This document shows, piece after piece, positions 28,082 through 35,240 of a stretch of DNA of 64,000 bases. The translations under genes were made by a program, and so were the position numbers. Each line of letters opens with the position of its first letter. Position 1 is the stretch's first letter. The stretch is from contig NZ_JACJMB010000004.1 in assembly GCF_016902615.1 (NCBI RefSeq), positions 1 through 64,000 on the forward strand, in the 5' to 3' direction. Under the pieces are notes generated by a model, which saw only the letters and a list, made by a program, of their open reading frames with translations, searched no databases and was not told where the DNA came from. The DNA is from Collinsella tanakaei. Lineage in GTDB: Bacteria > Actinomycetota > Coriobacteriia > Coriobacteriales > Coriobacteriaceae.

Positions 28082-28612
28082 ATGGGACTGTTTGACATGT
28101 TCAAGAAGAAGGCCGACGCCGCGCCTGCTGGCCCCGCTTCCGTGACCGCTACGGAGGGTGCCGACGTTGTCGCCGCGCCCGTGAGCGGTCGCATCATCAA
28201 GATGACCGATGTGCCCGATCCGGTGTTCTCCGGTGAGGTCGTGGGCAAGGGCTGCGCCATCTGGCCGGACGAGGAGACCGTGTACGCACCGGTCTCCGGC
28301 ACCGTGAGCGTCACCATGGGCCACGCCGTGGGCATCACGGGCGACAACGGCATTGAGGTCCTCGTCCACATCGGCATCGACACCGTGGACATGGAGGGCA
28401 AGGGCTTCACCGGCTACGTCAAGCAGGGCGACAAGGTGAAGGCCGGCGATCCGTGCATCAAGATGAGCAAGGCCGCCATCGCTGAGGCCGGGCATCCCGA
28501 CTGCGTCGTGTGCGCCGTGTCCAATTCCGCTGAGTTCTCCGATGTCGCGCTGTCCGTCGACGCCGAGTCGACCGTTGCCGCCGGCACCGCGGTGCTGAAG
28601 GTCACGAAGTAG
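28082..28612 (+). CDS. PTS EIIA domain protein, glucose type
   Basis: 176-aa free-standing EIIA(Glc)-fold protein. After a start MGLFDMFKKK and an alanine/proline linker, the domain runs from about residue 30: VVAAPVSGRIIKMTDVPDPVFSGEVVGKGCAIWP is typical. His81 (MGHAVGI) and His96 (VLVHIGIDTV) correspond to His75 and the phosphorylated His90 of E. coli Crr. TAAGGAG precedes the ATG. The MGLFDMF opening is like Crr (MGLFDKLK), so this is a true free-standing IIA and not a broken-off EIIBCA domain. It probably supplies phosphate to an EIIBC encoded elsewhere. A second such protein lies at 37.4 kb. Confidence 0.92.
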   Translation: MGLFDMFKKKADAAPAGPASVTATEGADVVAAPVSGRIIKMTDVPDPVFSGEVVGKGCAIWPDEETVYAPVSGTVSVTMGHAVGITGDNGIEVLVHIGIDTVDMEGKGFTGYVKQGDKVKAGDPCIKMSKAAIAEAGHPDCVVCAVSNSAEFSDVALSVDAESTVAAGTAVLKVTK

Positions 28613-28642
28613 CGTCAACCGCCGACAGGTGGTTTTGTTGGG

Positions 28643-28677
28643 AGGCGGGCGGTGCGCATGAGGCGTGCCGCCCGCCT
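28643..28677 (+). terminator. hairpin after EIIA gene
   Basis: 10-bp stem AGGCGGGCGG (28643-28652) with CCGCCCGCCT (28668-28677), 30 bases past the stop; no T-run. Confidence 0.4.
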
Positions 28678-28738
28678 GCATGAGGGGCGTCCGGCCCGCA
28701 TCGCCCGCTATGCTCGAAGACCCGAATGAGGAGGCCCG

Positions 28739-28987
28739 ATGATTCAGTTCTCGCATGCAATCGCCGACCCCGAAGGGCTGCATGCCCGTCCTATCGCCGC
28801 GATCGCGGCGACGCTCGCGCCGCTTTCCAGTGCCGTGACGATACGGGTGGGGGAGCGGTCGAGCGAGGCGCGCGACCTTATGGGCATGCTCGGGCTCGAG
28901 GCTCGCGGCGGCAGCACGATCGAGGTGACCATCGAGGGGCCTGACGAGGAGCAGGCGGCGGAGGCCCTGCGGGCTGTGCTGCCCTAA
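28739..28987 (+). CDS. HPr-family phosphocarrier protein (copy 1)
   Basis: 82-aa HPr. His15 in GLHARPIA is the phosphorylation site for Enzyme I. Position 46, which is the regulatory serine in Firmicute HPr, is Asp (SSEARDLMGML). AGGAGG precedes the ATG. The sequence is more diverged than copy 2, with an alanine-rich first helix (AAIAATLAPLS), so it may serve a different acceptor (paralogous HPr proteins such as Crh or NPr are known). It lies between the EIIA gene and the second HPr gene, all in the same direction. Confidence 0.9.
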   Translation: MIQFSHAIADPEGLHARPIAAIAATLAPLSSAVTIRVGERSSEARDLMGMLGLEARGGSTIEVTIEGPDEEQAAEALRAVLP

Positions 28988-29241
28988 AAGCGGTTTTGGG
29001 TCCAGCATCTCGCACTCGGGTTGCCGTGGTGGTTCCCGAGGGCGCTATGCGAAAGGCGCGGTGGGGCCGGGGCCGCGTCGACGGCATCGTTCTCGCCGCC
29101 GCGCTTCGCGTGTCGTCTAGCCGCTTTCGGTGTCGACAAGGATATCGGCCGAACTGTCGTCCCGCGGGCGCAACGGTTGGCGTATAGTCTTCCCTATGGG
29201 CTTGTATTTCGAGCCGTCCGCTGTATCGCAGGAGGTATCCC

Positions 29242-29490
29242 ATGATTAAGTTTCAGCATCTTATCGAAGCCGAAGAGGGTCTGCACGCCCGTCCCGTCGC
29301 GCTGGTCGCCTACACGCTGACCAAGTGCGCGAGCGATGTCCAGATCTCGTTTAACGGCAAGACCGCATCGGGTCGCGACCTGATGGAGATGCTGACGCTT
29401 GACGCCAACAAGGGCGATCTCATCGACATCACCATCGTGGGCGGCAACGAGGAGCAGACCAAGGAGGAGCTGCTCAAGGTGCTTCCGTAA
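29242..29490 (+). CDS. ptsH: HPr phosphocarrier protein (copy 2)
   Basis: 82-aa HPr with His15 in GLHARPVALVA and a near-standard body (ASDVQISFNGKTASGRDLMEMLTLDANKGDLIDITI). As in copy 1, position 46 is Asp, not Ser. CAGGAGG is just before the ATG, and TATAGT at 29183-29188 is a probable -10 box, so it likely has its own promoter within the 250-base gap after copy 1. Codon bias (GGT, CGT, GTC) suggests high expression, fitting the main HPr. A strong terminator follows. Enzyme I (ptsI) is not adjacent, unlike in most ptsHI operons. Confidence 0.93.
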   Translation: MIKFQHLIEAEEGLHARPVALVAYTLTKCASDVQISFNGKTASGRDLMEMLTLDANKGDLIDITIVGGNEEQTKEELLKVLP

Positions 29491-29520
29491 ACGGTGGAGC
29501 AACCAAAACGGTATGTGCGC

Positions 29521-29556
29521 AACCGGGCGCTGCGGGGCAACTCGCGGCGCCCGGTT
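29521..29556 (+). terminator. terminator-like hairpin after ptsH
   Basis: Perfect 10-bp stem AACCGGGCGC (29521-29530) with GCGCCCGGTT (29547-29556), then T and a short pyrimidine run; 30 bases past the stop. Confidence 0.6.
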
Positions 29557-29668
29557 TCATGTTGCCGCCGTGCGCGCTCCCGTTCGCGCTGCGCGGTCGA
29601 TTTTGCGTGTCGCCGTCGGCTCGGAGACCGGTTCCGGCTCTCAAACCCTGCTCCGGACACGAAGGGTG

Positions 29669-29805
29669 CCCACTTTCAGTACTTTTTTCGGGCTGTGCCG
29701 GGAAGACTCGCCGCTGGCGTCGTTTCCCGTCATCATTCTCCCAGTTGAGCACTTTATCAAAATAAAGCGTACGTTTGGTCGCGCTCAACATGTACTGAAA
29801 GTGGG
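29669..29805. repeat. palindromic dispersed element, copy A
   Basis: Outer arms of 14 bp, CCCACTTTCAGTAC (29669-29682) and its reverse complement at 29792-29805. An inner stem GTTGAGC (29744-29750)/GCTCAAC (29783-29789) lies within. Outside the stem the left arm is followed by CTTTTTTCGGGCT. The element at 50265-50417 has the same left core (CCACTTTCAGTAC then A-T-rich then GCGGGCT) and the same mirrored right end, so the two belong to one family. No coding capacity. The remaining bases from 29557 to 29963 hold nothing else recognised. Confidence 0.75.
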
Positions 29806-29963
29806 GGGTCCTCGTTTTCGGAAGGCCGCAATGCGACGATTGGGCGCATCCGGAGCGGCTTCGGTGAGCACCTGGCGGCCATCTTGCCTCGAGCGTGGAA
29901 TCCGCGGCCCGGCGTTTCCCGGGCCGGCTTGTCCTATCGGGTCAGATTGGTTACGCCTTGTCG

Positions 29964-29998
29964 GCCACCTGCGGCGCCGCAGGTGGCTTGCGTATAAT
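29964..29998 (+). promoter_or_regulatory. gatCAB promoter with a perfect 24-bp palindrome
   Basis: GCCACCTGCGGC (29964-29975) is immediately mirrored by its reverse complement (29976-29987). A consensus -10 TATAAT follows at 29993-29998, 37 bases before the gatC start. The palindrome occupies the place where a -35 box would be, so it may be an operator or an activator site. Confidence 0.55.
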
Positions 29999-30034
29999 GG
30001 TGGGCGTTCGACCTTATACGGAAGGAGAGCGCCC

Positions 30035-30346
30035 ATGGCACTCACCGAAACCGATGTGCGGGGCATCGCCGACTACGCCCGCATCGCCCTGGAGGGCGAT
30101 GAGCTCGCGGAGATGACCTCCTACCTCAACGACGCCGTCGACATGCTCGCGCCGGTGCTCGACTACGACCTGCCCGACGTGGAGCCCACGTTCCATCCGA
30201 TCGGCGACCTTGCGAACGTCATGCGCGAGGACGAGGAGCTGGGTCAGCGCGATCTGCCGCTCGAGGTTGCCCTCGAGAACGCAGGCAGCACGCGCGACCG
30301 GTATTTCCGCGTGCCCTCGATTCTGGGAGAGGCGGGTGATCGCTGA
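30035..30346 (+). CDS. gatC: Asp-tRNA(Asn)/Glu-tRNA(Gln) amidotransferase subunit C
   Basis: 103-aa GatC, the small clamp subunit of the GatCAB transamidosome that makes Gln-tRNA(Gln) or Asn-tRNA(Asn). It has the family pattern: helical N-terminus (IADYARIALEGDELAEMTSYLNDAVDML), a DVEPTFHPI segment and a MREDE motif close to the end, followed by RDRYFRVPSILGE. GGAAGGAG lies before the ATG at 30035. The stop overlaps the gatA start (TGATG). Confidence 0.93.
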   Translation: MALTETDVRGIADYARIALEGDELAEMTSYLNDAVDMLAPVLDYDLPDVEPTFHPIGDLANVMREDEELGQRDLPLEVALENAGSTRDRYFRVPSILGEAGDR

Positions 30347-31863
30347 TGGCGCAGTATATCGATACCCTGAGCGCGGCGCGCATCGCCGCCGGCATCAAGG
30401 CGGGGGAGTTTTCCGCCCGCGAGGTCGCGCAGGCCTCGCTTGATGCCATCGCCGCTCGCGAGGACGCGGTGCAGGCGTTTCTGCAGGTGTGCCCCGAGCT
30501 CGCCCTGGCCGCGGCGGACCGCGTCGACGCCGCGCGCGCGGCGGGCGGGGAGCTGCCGCCGCTTGCGGGCGTGCCGTTTGCCATCAAGGACAACATGAAC
30601 CTCGTGGGAACGCGCACGACGTGCGCCTCGCGCATGCTCGAGAACTACGAGAGCGTCTACACCGCCACGTGCGTGCAGCGCATGCTCGATGCCGGCTGCG
30701 TGCCGGTGGGCAAGGCGAACATGGATGAGTTCGCCTTCGGCTCCACGACCGACAGCTCCGCGTTCCACCCCACGCACAACCCGTGGGATACCGAGCGCGT
30801 CCCGGGTGGCTCGTCGGGCGGCTCGGCTGCGGCGGTCGCCGCGGGCGAGGTGCCGCTGGCGCTCGGCTCCGATACGGGCGGCTCGATCCGCCAGCCTGCG
30901 GCGCTGTGCGGCGTGGTGGGCATGAAGCCGACCTACGGCGCGGTGTCGCGCTACGGCGTCGTGGCCTTCGGCAGCTCGCTCGACCAGGTCGGCCCCTTCG
31001 GCCGTACGGTCGAGGACGTCGCGCTCGCCATGAACGCGCTCACGGGTGCCGGGAAGGATCCGTATGACGGGACGAGCCAGGACTGCCCCGTGGACTTCTG
31101 CGAGCACCTGAACGATCCGATCGAGGGGCGCCGGGTGGGCATCATCCCCGCTTTCATGGAGGCCGAGGGCCTGACGCCCGAGATGCGTGCAGCCGTCGAG
31201 GCCGCCGCGCGCGAACTCGAGAACCAGGGCGCTGAGCTCGTTGAGGTCGACCTGCCGCATCTGGATGCGGCCATCGCCGCCTACTACGTCATCGGCCCCG
31301 CCGAGGCGTTCTCGAACCTCGCGCGTTTCGACGGCATCCGCTACGGCTATCAGGAGCCCGACTGTGCGAACCTCGATGCGCAGAGCTCGCTGTCGCGCGC
31401 CCACGGCTTCGGACCCGAGGCGAAGCGCCGCCAGATGCTCGGCGCGTACCTGCTGTCCTCCGGCGTGTACGACAAGTATTACTACGCCGCCCAGAAGGCG
31501 CGCACGCTCATCACGGCGGACTACGCGTCTGCCTACGAGCGCTGCGACGTGATTCTCATGCCGTCCAGCCCGCGCACCGCCTGGCGCCACGGCGAGATCT
31601 CGGATCCCACGCAGATGTATTTGGCCGACCTGTACACCATCTCCATCAACATCGCCGGCAACGGTGGCGTATCGGTTCCGCTGGGGCTGGGCGCCGATTC
31701 GGGCCTGCCGGTCGCCTCGCAGCTCGTGGGCCCCGCCTTCAAGGACCGCACGATGCTCATGTTCGCCCGCGCGCTCGAGCGCGGTCTGACCGATGCCGCC
31801 ACGGGTGCGCCGGCGCTTTCCGTCGCGCCCGCATTCGCCGGGAAGGGGGGTGAGCTCGCATGA
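30346..31863 (+). CDS. gatA: GatCAB amidotransferase subunit A (amidase)
   Basis: 505-aa amidase-signature enzyme that frees ammonia from glutamine for transfer to mischarged tRNA. The catalytic triad is Lys81 (FAIKDNMN), Ser156 (VPGGSSGGSAA) and Ser180 (SDTGGSIRQPAA). Other conserved parts are GLKPTYG-like GMKPTYGAVSRYG and FGSSLDQVGPFGRTVED. Length is slightly above the usual 480-490. The start overlaps the gatC stop by one base, and its stop overlaps the gatB start by four, so the three genes form a coupled operon. Confidence 0.95.
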   Translation: MAQYIDTLSAARIAAGIKAGEFSAREVAQASLDAIAAREDAVQAFLQVCPELALAAADRVDAARAAGGELPPLAGVPFAIKDNMNLVGTRTTCASRMLENYESVYTATCVQRMLDAGCVPVGKANMDEFAFGSTTDSSAFHPTHNPWDTERVPGGSSGGSAAAVAAGEVPLALGSDTGGSIRQPAALCGVVGMKPTYGAVSRYGVVAFGSSLDQVGPFGRTVEDVALAMNALTGAGKDPYDGTSQDCPVDFCEHLNDPIEGRRVGIIPAFMEAEGLTPEMRAAVEAAARELENQGAELVEVDLPHLDAAIAAYYVIGPAEAFSNLARFDGIRYGYQEPDCANLDAQSSLSRAHGFGPEAKRRQMLGAYLLSSGVYDKYYYAAQKARTLITADYASAYERCDVILMPSSPRTAWRHGEISDPTQMYLADLYTISINIAGNGGVSVPLGLGADSGLPVASQLVGPAFKDRTMLMFARALERGLTDAATGAPALSVAPAFAGKGGELA

Positions 31864-33542
31864 AGGAACTCTCCGAGGTCCTGAAGGACTGGGAGGCCGT
31901 CATCGGCCTCGAGATCCATACCGAGCTCACGACGCTCGAGACCAAGATGTTCTGCAACTGCAAGAACACCCACGATGCCAAGCCCAACGCCAACGTGTGC
32001 CCGGTGTGCCTGGGCCTGCCCGGTGCGCTGCCGGTGCCCAACAAGCGCGCGATCGAGAGCATCGTGAAGGCGGGCCTTGCCACGAACTGTGAGGTCCAGA
32101 AGCACTCGATGTTCTACCGCAAGCACTACTTCTATCCCGATATGGCGAAGAACTTCCAGACCACGCAGGGCCCGGTAGCGTTTTGCATGCATGGTCATCT
32201 GGACCTGGAGGTTACCGGCCGCGGTGCCGCCGAGCGCCCGGAGTGTGCCTTCGGAGCGGCTGAGGCGCAGAGCCTGGCGAGCGCGAGCGCGAACGCCGTG
32301 GGCCTGTCGACTGCTATGGCCACCCAGATGCGCGAGGGCTCCCACGGCGGCGCCTTGGCAGGTATGAGCGGGTACAACACTGCCAACCTCGCGCTGCCCG
32401 AGCGCCATGAGGACGGGTCCTACACGGTGCCCATCCGCATCCTGCGCATCCATATGGAGGAGGACGCGGCGAAGATGGTGCACGTGGGCGGCGAGGAGGG
32501 CCGCATCGCGGCGGCGAGCGAGTCACTGATCGATTACAACCGCTGCGGCACCCCGCTCATCGAGCTGGTGACCGAGCCCGACCTGCGCACGCCCGAGGAG
32601 GCGCGCCTGTTCATGGAGAAGCTCCGCCGCATCTTCCTGACGCTCGGCATCTCCGACTGCTCCATGGAGCACGGATCCATGCGCTGCGACGGCAACGTGA
32701 GCCTGCGCCGCCGCGGCGAGACGAAGCTCGGCACGAAGACCGAGCTCAAGAACCTGAACTCGTTCAAGGCGCTGCACGATGGCCTGGCCTACGAGATCTG
32801 CCGCCAGGCGGAGGTGCTCGAGGAGGGCGGCATCATCTACCAGGAGACGCGCCACTGGGAGCCGGGCCGCAAGCGCACGGTCGTCATGCGCGTGAAGGAG
32901 ACCGCCGACGACTACCGCCTGTTCCCCGATCCCGATCTGGCGCCGTTCGACCTCTCCGATGAGTTCATCGCTCACTGCGCCGCCGAGATTCCCGAGCTTC
33001 CGGACGCCAAGCGCGACCGGTACGAGACCGCGTTCGGCATCAAGCGCGCGGACGCTGAGCAGATCGCCGGCGATCCCGAGACGGCGGCGTTCTTCGAGGC
33101 CTCTGCTGAGGGCCTGTCCGGCAAGCCCGCGCAGGCGGTGGCGAACCTTATCGTGAACGAGCTCGCCGCCTACCTGAAGGGCGTGGAGGGCGGCATCACC
33201 GACTGCGGCATCGCGCCCGCCCAGGTGGCTTCGCTCGCCAAGCTGCTCGCCGAGGACGCCATCAGCTCCAATCAGGCCCATGAGGTGTTCGGCCTGATGG
33301 CTGAATCCGGTGAGGACCCGGAGAAGATCGTGGACGAGCGCGGCATGCGCCAGGTGAGCGATGCGGGCGCGCTGCAGCCCATCGTGGACGAGGTGCTTGA
33401 GCGCTGCGCCGACCAGGCTCAGCAGTACCGCGACGGCAACCAGAAGGTGCTCGGCTTCCTTGTGGGCCAGTGCATGAAGGAAAGCCGCGGCCAGGGCAAC
33501 CCGAAGCTGTTCAACGAGCTGCTGCGCGCGAGCCTGTCGTAA
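31860..33542 (+). CDS. gatB: GatCAB amidotransferase subunit B
   Basis: 560-aa GatB, the kinase/tRNA-binding subunit that phosphorylates the acyl group on the mischarged tRNA. VIGLEIHTELTT opens the cradle domain; a zinc-type site is formed by Cys32, Cys34, Cys47 and Cys50 (CNCKN ... CPVC). MEEDAAKMVH, GTKTELKNLNSF and DYRLFPDPDLAP are conserved, and the C-terminal YqeY-like tail ends GFLVGQCMKESRGQGNPK. It is about 80 residues longer than most GatB because of an insertion at about residues 122-190, between DLEVTGRG and IRILRIHME. The usual YQISQYD motif reads FQTTQGP here. Reading frame and flanking motifs are intact. Confidence 0.94.
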   Translation: MKELSEVLKDWEAVIGLEIHTELTTLETKMFCNCKNTHDAKPNANVCPVCLGLPGALPVPNKRAIESIVKAGLATNCEVQKHSMFYRKHYFYPDMAKNFQTTQGPVAFCMHGHLDLEVTGRGAAERPECAFGAAEAQSLASASANAVGLSTAMATQMREGSHGGALAGMSGYNTANLALPERHEDGSYTVPIRILRIHMEEDAAKMVHVGGEEGRIAAASESLIDYNRCGTPLIELVTEPDLRTPEEARLFMEKLRRIFLTLGISDCSMEHGSMRCDGNVSLRRRGETKLGTKTELKNLNSFKALHDGLAYEICRQAEVLEEGGIIYQETRHWEPGRKRTVVMRVKETADDYRLFPDPDLAPFDLSDEFIAHCAAEIPELPDAKRDRYETAFGIKRADAEQIAGDPETAAFFEASAEGLSGKPAQAVANLIVNELAAYLKGVEGGITDCGIAPAQVASLAKLLAEDAISSNQAHEVFGLMAESGEDPEKIVDERGMRQVSDAGALQPIVDEVLERCADQAQQYRDGNQKVLGFLVGQCMKESRGQGNPKLFNELLRASLS

Positions 33543-33568
33543 GGACGGCGCGAAGCGCGTGATGGTAG

Positions 33569-33620
33569 GGCTCCCCGTGACGGTGGCGGATTTGCTGCCG
33601 TTACGGGGAACCTTCTTTTT
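33569..33620 (+). terminator. rho-independent terminator after gatB
   Basis: Stem GGCTCCCCGTGACGG with CCGTTACGGGGAACC (near-perfect, G-T tolerant) spanning 33569-33612, followed by TTCTTTTT (33613-33620). It lies 26 bases after the stop. Confidence 0.85.
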
Positions 33621-33728
33621 GGAGCGCGACTCCTCGGCATAAAGAAAAAGCGGCAACGCATATGCGCTGCCGCTCAAAGCAAGCTGTCTTATGTGCGTGC
33701 CGCGCGGGGGCGGCGAGTAGGTTCGTTT

Positions 33729-34181
33729 CTACAGCGTGGAGACCTGAGCCTTGATGACCTGGGACTCGGCGATGCGCTCGGCGGCCTCCAAGGTGCCAGT
33801 GTGCTCGATGGCCGCGAGCGAACGGTAGATCCAGGAGTTGACGTTCTGGTTCTCGTTCGTCTTCTCCTTGACGGCCGCGGCGACGTTCTGGAGCTCGCCC
33901 AGAAGCTGCGACTTGACGCCGCCGATCTTGAGCATGTCGGCGATGGAGTGGGCGGGCACGCCGCGCTTCTCGCTCACGTGGTCGATCATGTCGGTCACGG
34001 TGCTCATCTGCTCAGCGCGCTGCTCATCGGAAAGGGTCCGATCGAGTGCAGACAGGCCGTCGATGATGACGGATGCGGGGTGACCGCAGGGCACGAAGTC
34101 CTCGATCTCGTCCATGGCCTGCGTGATGGTGGCGCCCAGGCCGACCAGGGCTCCGGCGAGCTGTGCGTTCTGTGCGTTCAT
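33729..34181 (-). CDS. conserved-looking hypothetical helical protein
   Basis: 150-aa soluble protein with no recognised family. It is predicted nearly all helical (for example DMIDHVSEKRGVPAHSIADMLKIGGVKSQLLGELQNVAAAVKE), with one Cys in DFVPCGHPAS and no signal or membrane segment. The ATG at 34181 has GGAGG seven bases upstream, and codon use (mostly CTG, GTG, GCC, GAG) is like good housekeeping genes, so it is very probably expressed. It is followed by no near gene on its strand; tmRNA lies upstream on the same strand behind a terminator. Function unknown. Confidence 0.8.
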   Translation of the reverse strand: MNAQNAQLAGALVGLGATITQAMDEIEDFVPCGHPASVIIDGLSALDRTLSDEQRAEQMSTVTDMIDHVSEKRGVPAHSIADMLKIGGVKSQLLGELQNVAAAVKEKTNENQNVNSWIYRSLAAIEHTGTLEAAERIAESQVIKAQVSTL

Positions 34182-34222
34182 GTGTAACCTCCAAATACGA
34201 GGGCAAGCAATGTGCAGTGAGA

Positions 34223-34329
34223 ACGATACCGGTTGTGTCCAGCCCCATTCAACAATTGTGGTGCAGTCTTCACGTTTGTGAAGACTATCAGAACAGTGGG
34301 TAAACAGCGTGATAAAACGATATATCACG
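34223..34329 (-). promoter_or_regulatory. promoter and palindromes upstream of the 150-aa gene
   Basis: On the minus strand TTGAAT (34252-34247) and TATCGT (34228-34223) are 18 bases apart, 42 bases before the ATG. Upstream of these lie a perfect palindrome GTCTTCAC/GTGAAGAC (34266-34273, 34278-34285) and a second inverted repeat CGTGATA/TATCACG (34308-34314, 34323-34329) in A/T-rich DNA. They look like regulator sites. The remaining bases to 34520 contain no gene. Confidence 0.4.
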
Positions 34330-34522
34330 AGGTAAACGGTATTATTTTGAAATATCTTCCAACTTTTTCATCATTACCGTTCGCCGATTGAACAGATGCG
34401 TCCGCCGGAAATGATTGAGTTGGAATGTCCATTATGGTTGTTTTTATGTACAAGAACGTGCTCTTTTGCGCACAAGGGATTATCGATTGCGCACGACGAC
34501 ATAGGTGTGCATGCCATCGTCA

Positions 34523-34561
34523 CAAAAGAAGCCGAACCGCCAGCGTGCGGCAGTTCGGCTT
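34523..34561 (-). terminator. rho-independent terminator of ssrA
   Basis: Stem AAGCCGAAC (34529-34537) with GTTCGGCTT (34553-34561), extended by GCC/GGC after one mismatch, loop of 7. On the minus strand it is followed by CTTTTG. It begins 10 bases beyond the tmRNA 3' end. Confidence 0.8.
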
Positions 34562-34570
34562 CGCTGCGTG

Positions 34571-34942
34571 TGGTGGAGCCGCGGAGAATCGAACTCCGGT
34601 CCACGAAAGCCCCCTGATCGGCATCTCCAGGCTCAGTCGCTGATTTCATCTCGGGCACGTTGCGCGCAGCGACACGCTCGCGGTACCCCAATCGGTTCGA
34701 TCTTAGCCCGCACCATACCGATTACGTGTGCGGGCGCATTCCCCTTAAATGACATCGGGCTCGGGTCGGGGAAGCTCCCGAGCGCGACGCGCTGCAATTA
34801 AATACTAAGCAGCGAGAGCCAGCTGGGGCTCATAAGAAGAATTCTTGTCAATTCATTTTGACGGTACCCCTGTTTAACGTGGGCGAGGAGACCACGGCCT
34901 GCTTCCTCTCTCAGAACTATCGTGTCGAAACCAGTCGGCCCC
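34571..34942 (-). ncRNA. ssrA: transfer-messenger RNA (tmRNA)
   Basis: 372-nt tmRNA for rescue of stalled ribosomes. The 5' end GGGGCCGACTGGTTTCGACA (34942 downward) and the 3' end GTTCGATTCTCCGCGGCTCC-ACCA form the alanyl acceptor stem and T-arm; CCA is encoded. The tag reading frame ends in AspLysAsnSerSerTyrGluProGlnLeuAlaLeuAlaAla followed by TAG at 34807-34805. The C-terminal LALAA is a standard ClpXP degron. The resume codon is either GAC at 34849-34847 or the codon before it. Four pseudoknot regions are likely in the GC-rich flanks but were not folded. Confidence 0.95.
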
Positions 34943-34956
34943 AAAAGGGTCGGAGG

Positions 34957-34982
34957 GCGGCATCTGCCGCTCGACCTGTCAA
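34957..34982 (-). promoter_or_regulatory. possible ssrA promoter region with palindrome
   Basis: On the minus strand a perfect -35 TTGACA (34982-34977) lies 35 bases before the mature tmRNA start. The spacer contains a 14-bp palindrome GCGGCA-TC-TGCCGC (34957-34970). The expected -10 position lacks a consensus. An alternative -10 TAGAAT lies further out at 35022-35017, which would give a processed precursor. Confidence 0.3.
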
Positions 34983-35082
34983 TGTGCACGCACGCGAGAA
35001 CGCGTACGGGATAGCTATTCTACCACGGCCGGCGCGTGCGTATACGCGCCCCAGATCGGGATAGCTCATCGCTTCGCGGTGT

Positions 35083-35167
35083 CCTCTGGGGGGGACGGGG
35101 TAGTTTGGGGACATCCTGCGCCCGGTCGGGCGCAGGATGTCCCCAAACTACCCCGTCCCCCCAGAGG
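35083..35167. repeat. 85-bp near-perfect palindrome (REP-like)
   Basis: Arms of about 41 bp with a single one-base bulge and a 2-base loop. The left arm begins CCTCTGGGGGG, contains GACGGGGTAGTTTGGGGACA and ends TGCGCCCG; the right arm is its mirror. It lies between the tmRNA promoter and the patatin gene. The core GGGGACGGGGYAGTTTGG recurs at 59209-59227. GGGGACGG...GGGGAC palindromes ending in CAGAGG are known in other bacteria next to REP-associated tyrosine transposases; no such transposase is in this window. Confidence 0.8.
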
Positions 35168-35240
35168 AACCCTTCGTTTACGTTGGGCGATTTGTGGTAG
35201 AAGAGGACCAGGGAACATCGACGAAAAAGGATAGGCGGCT

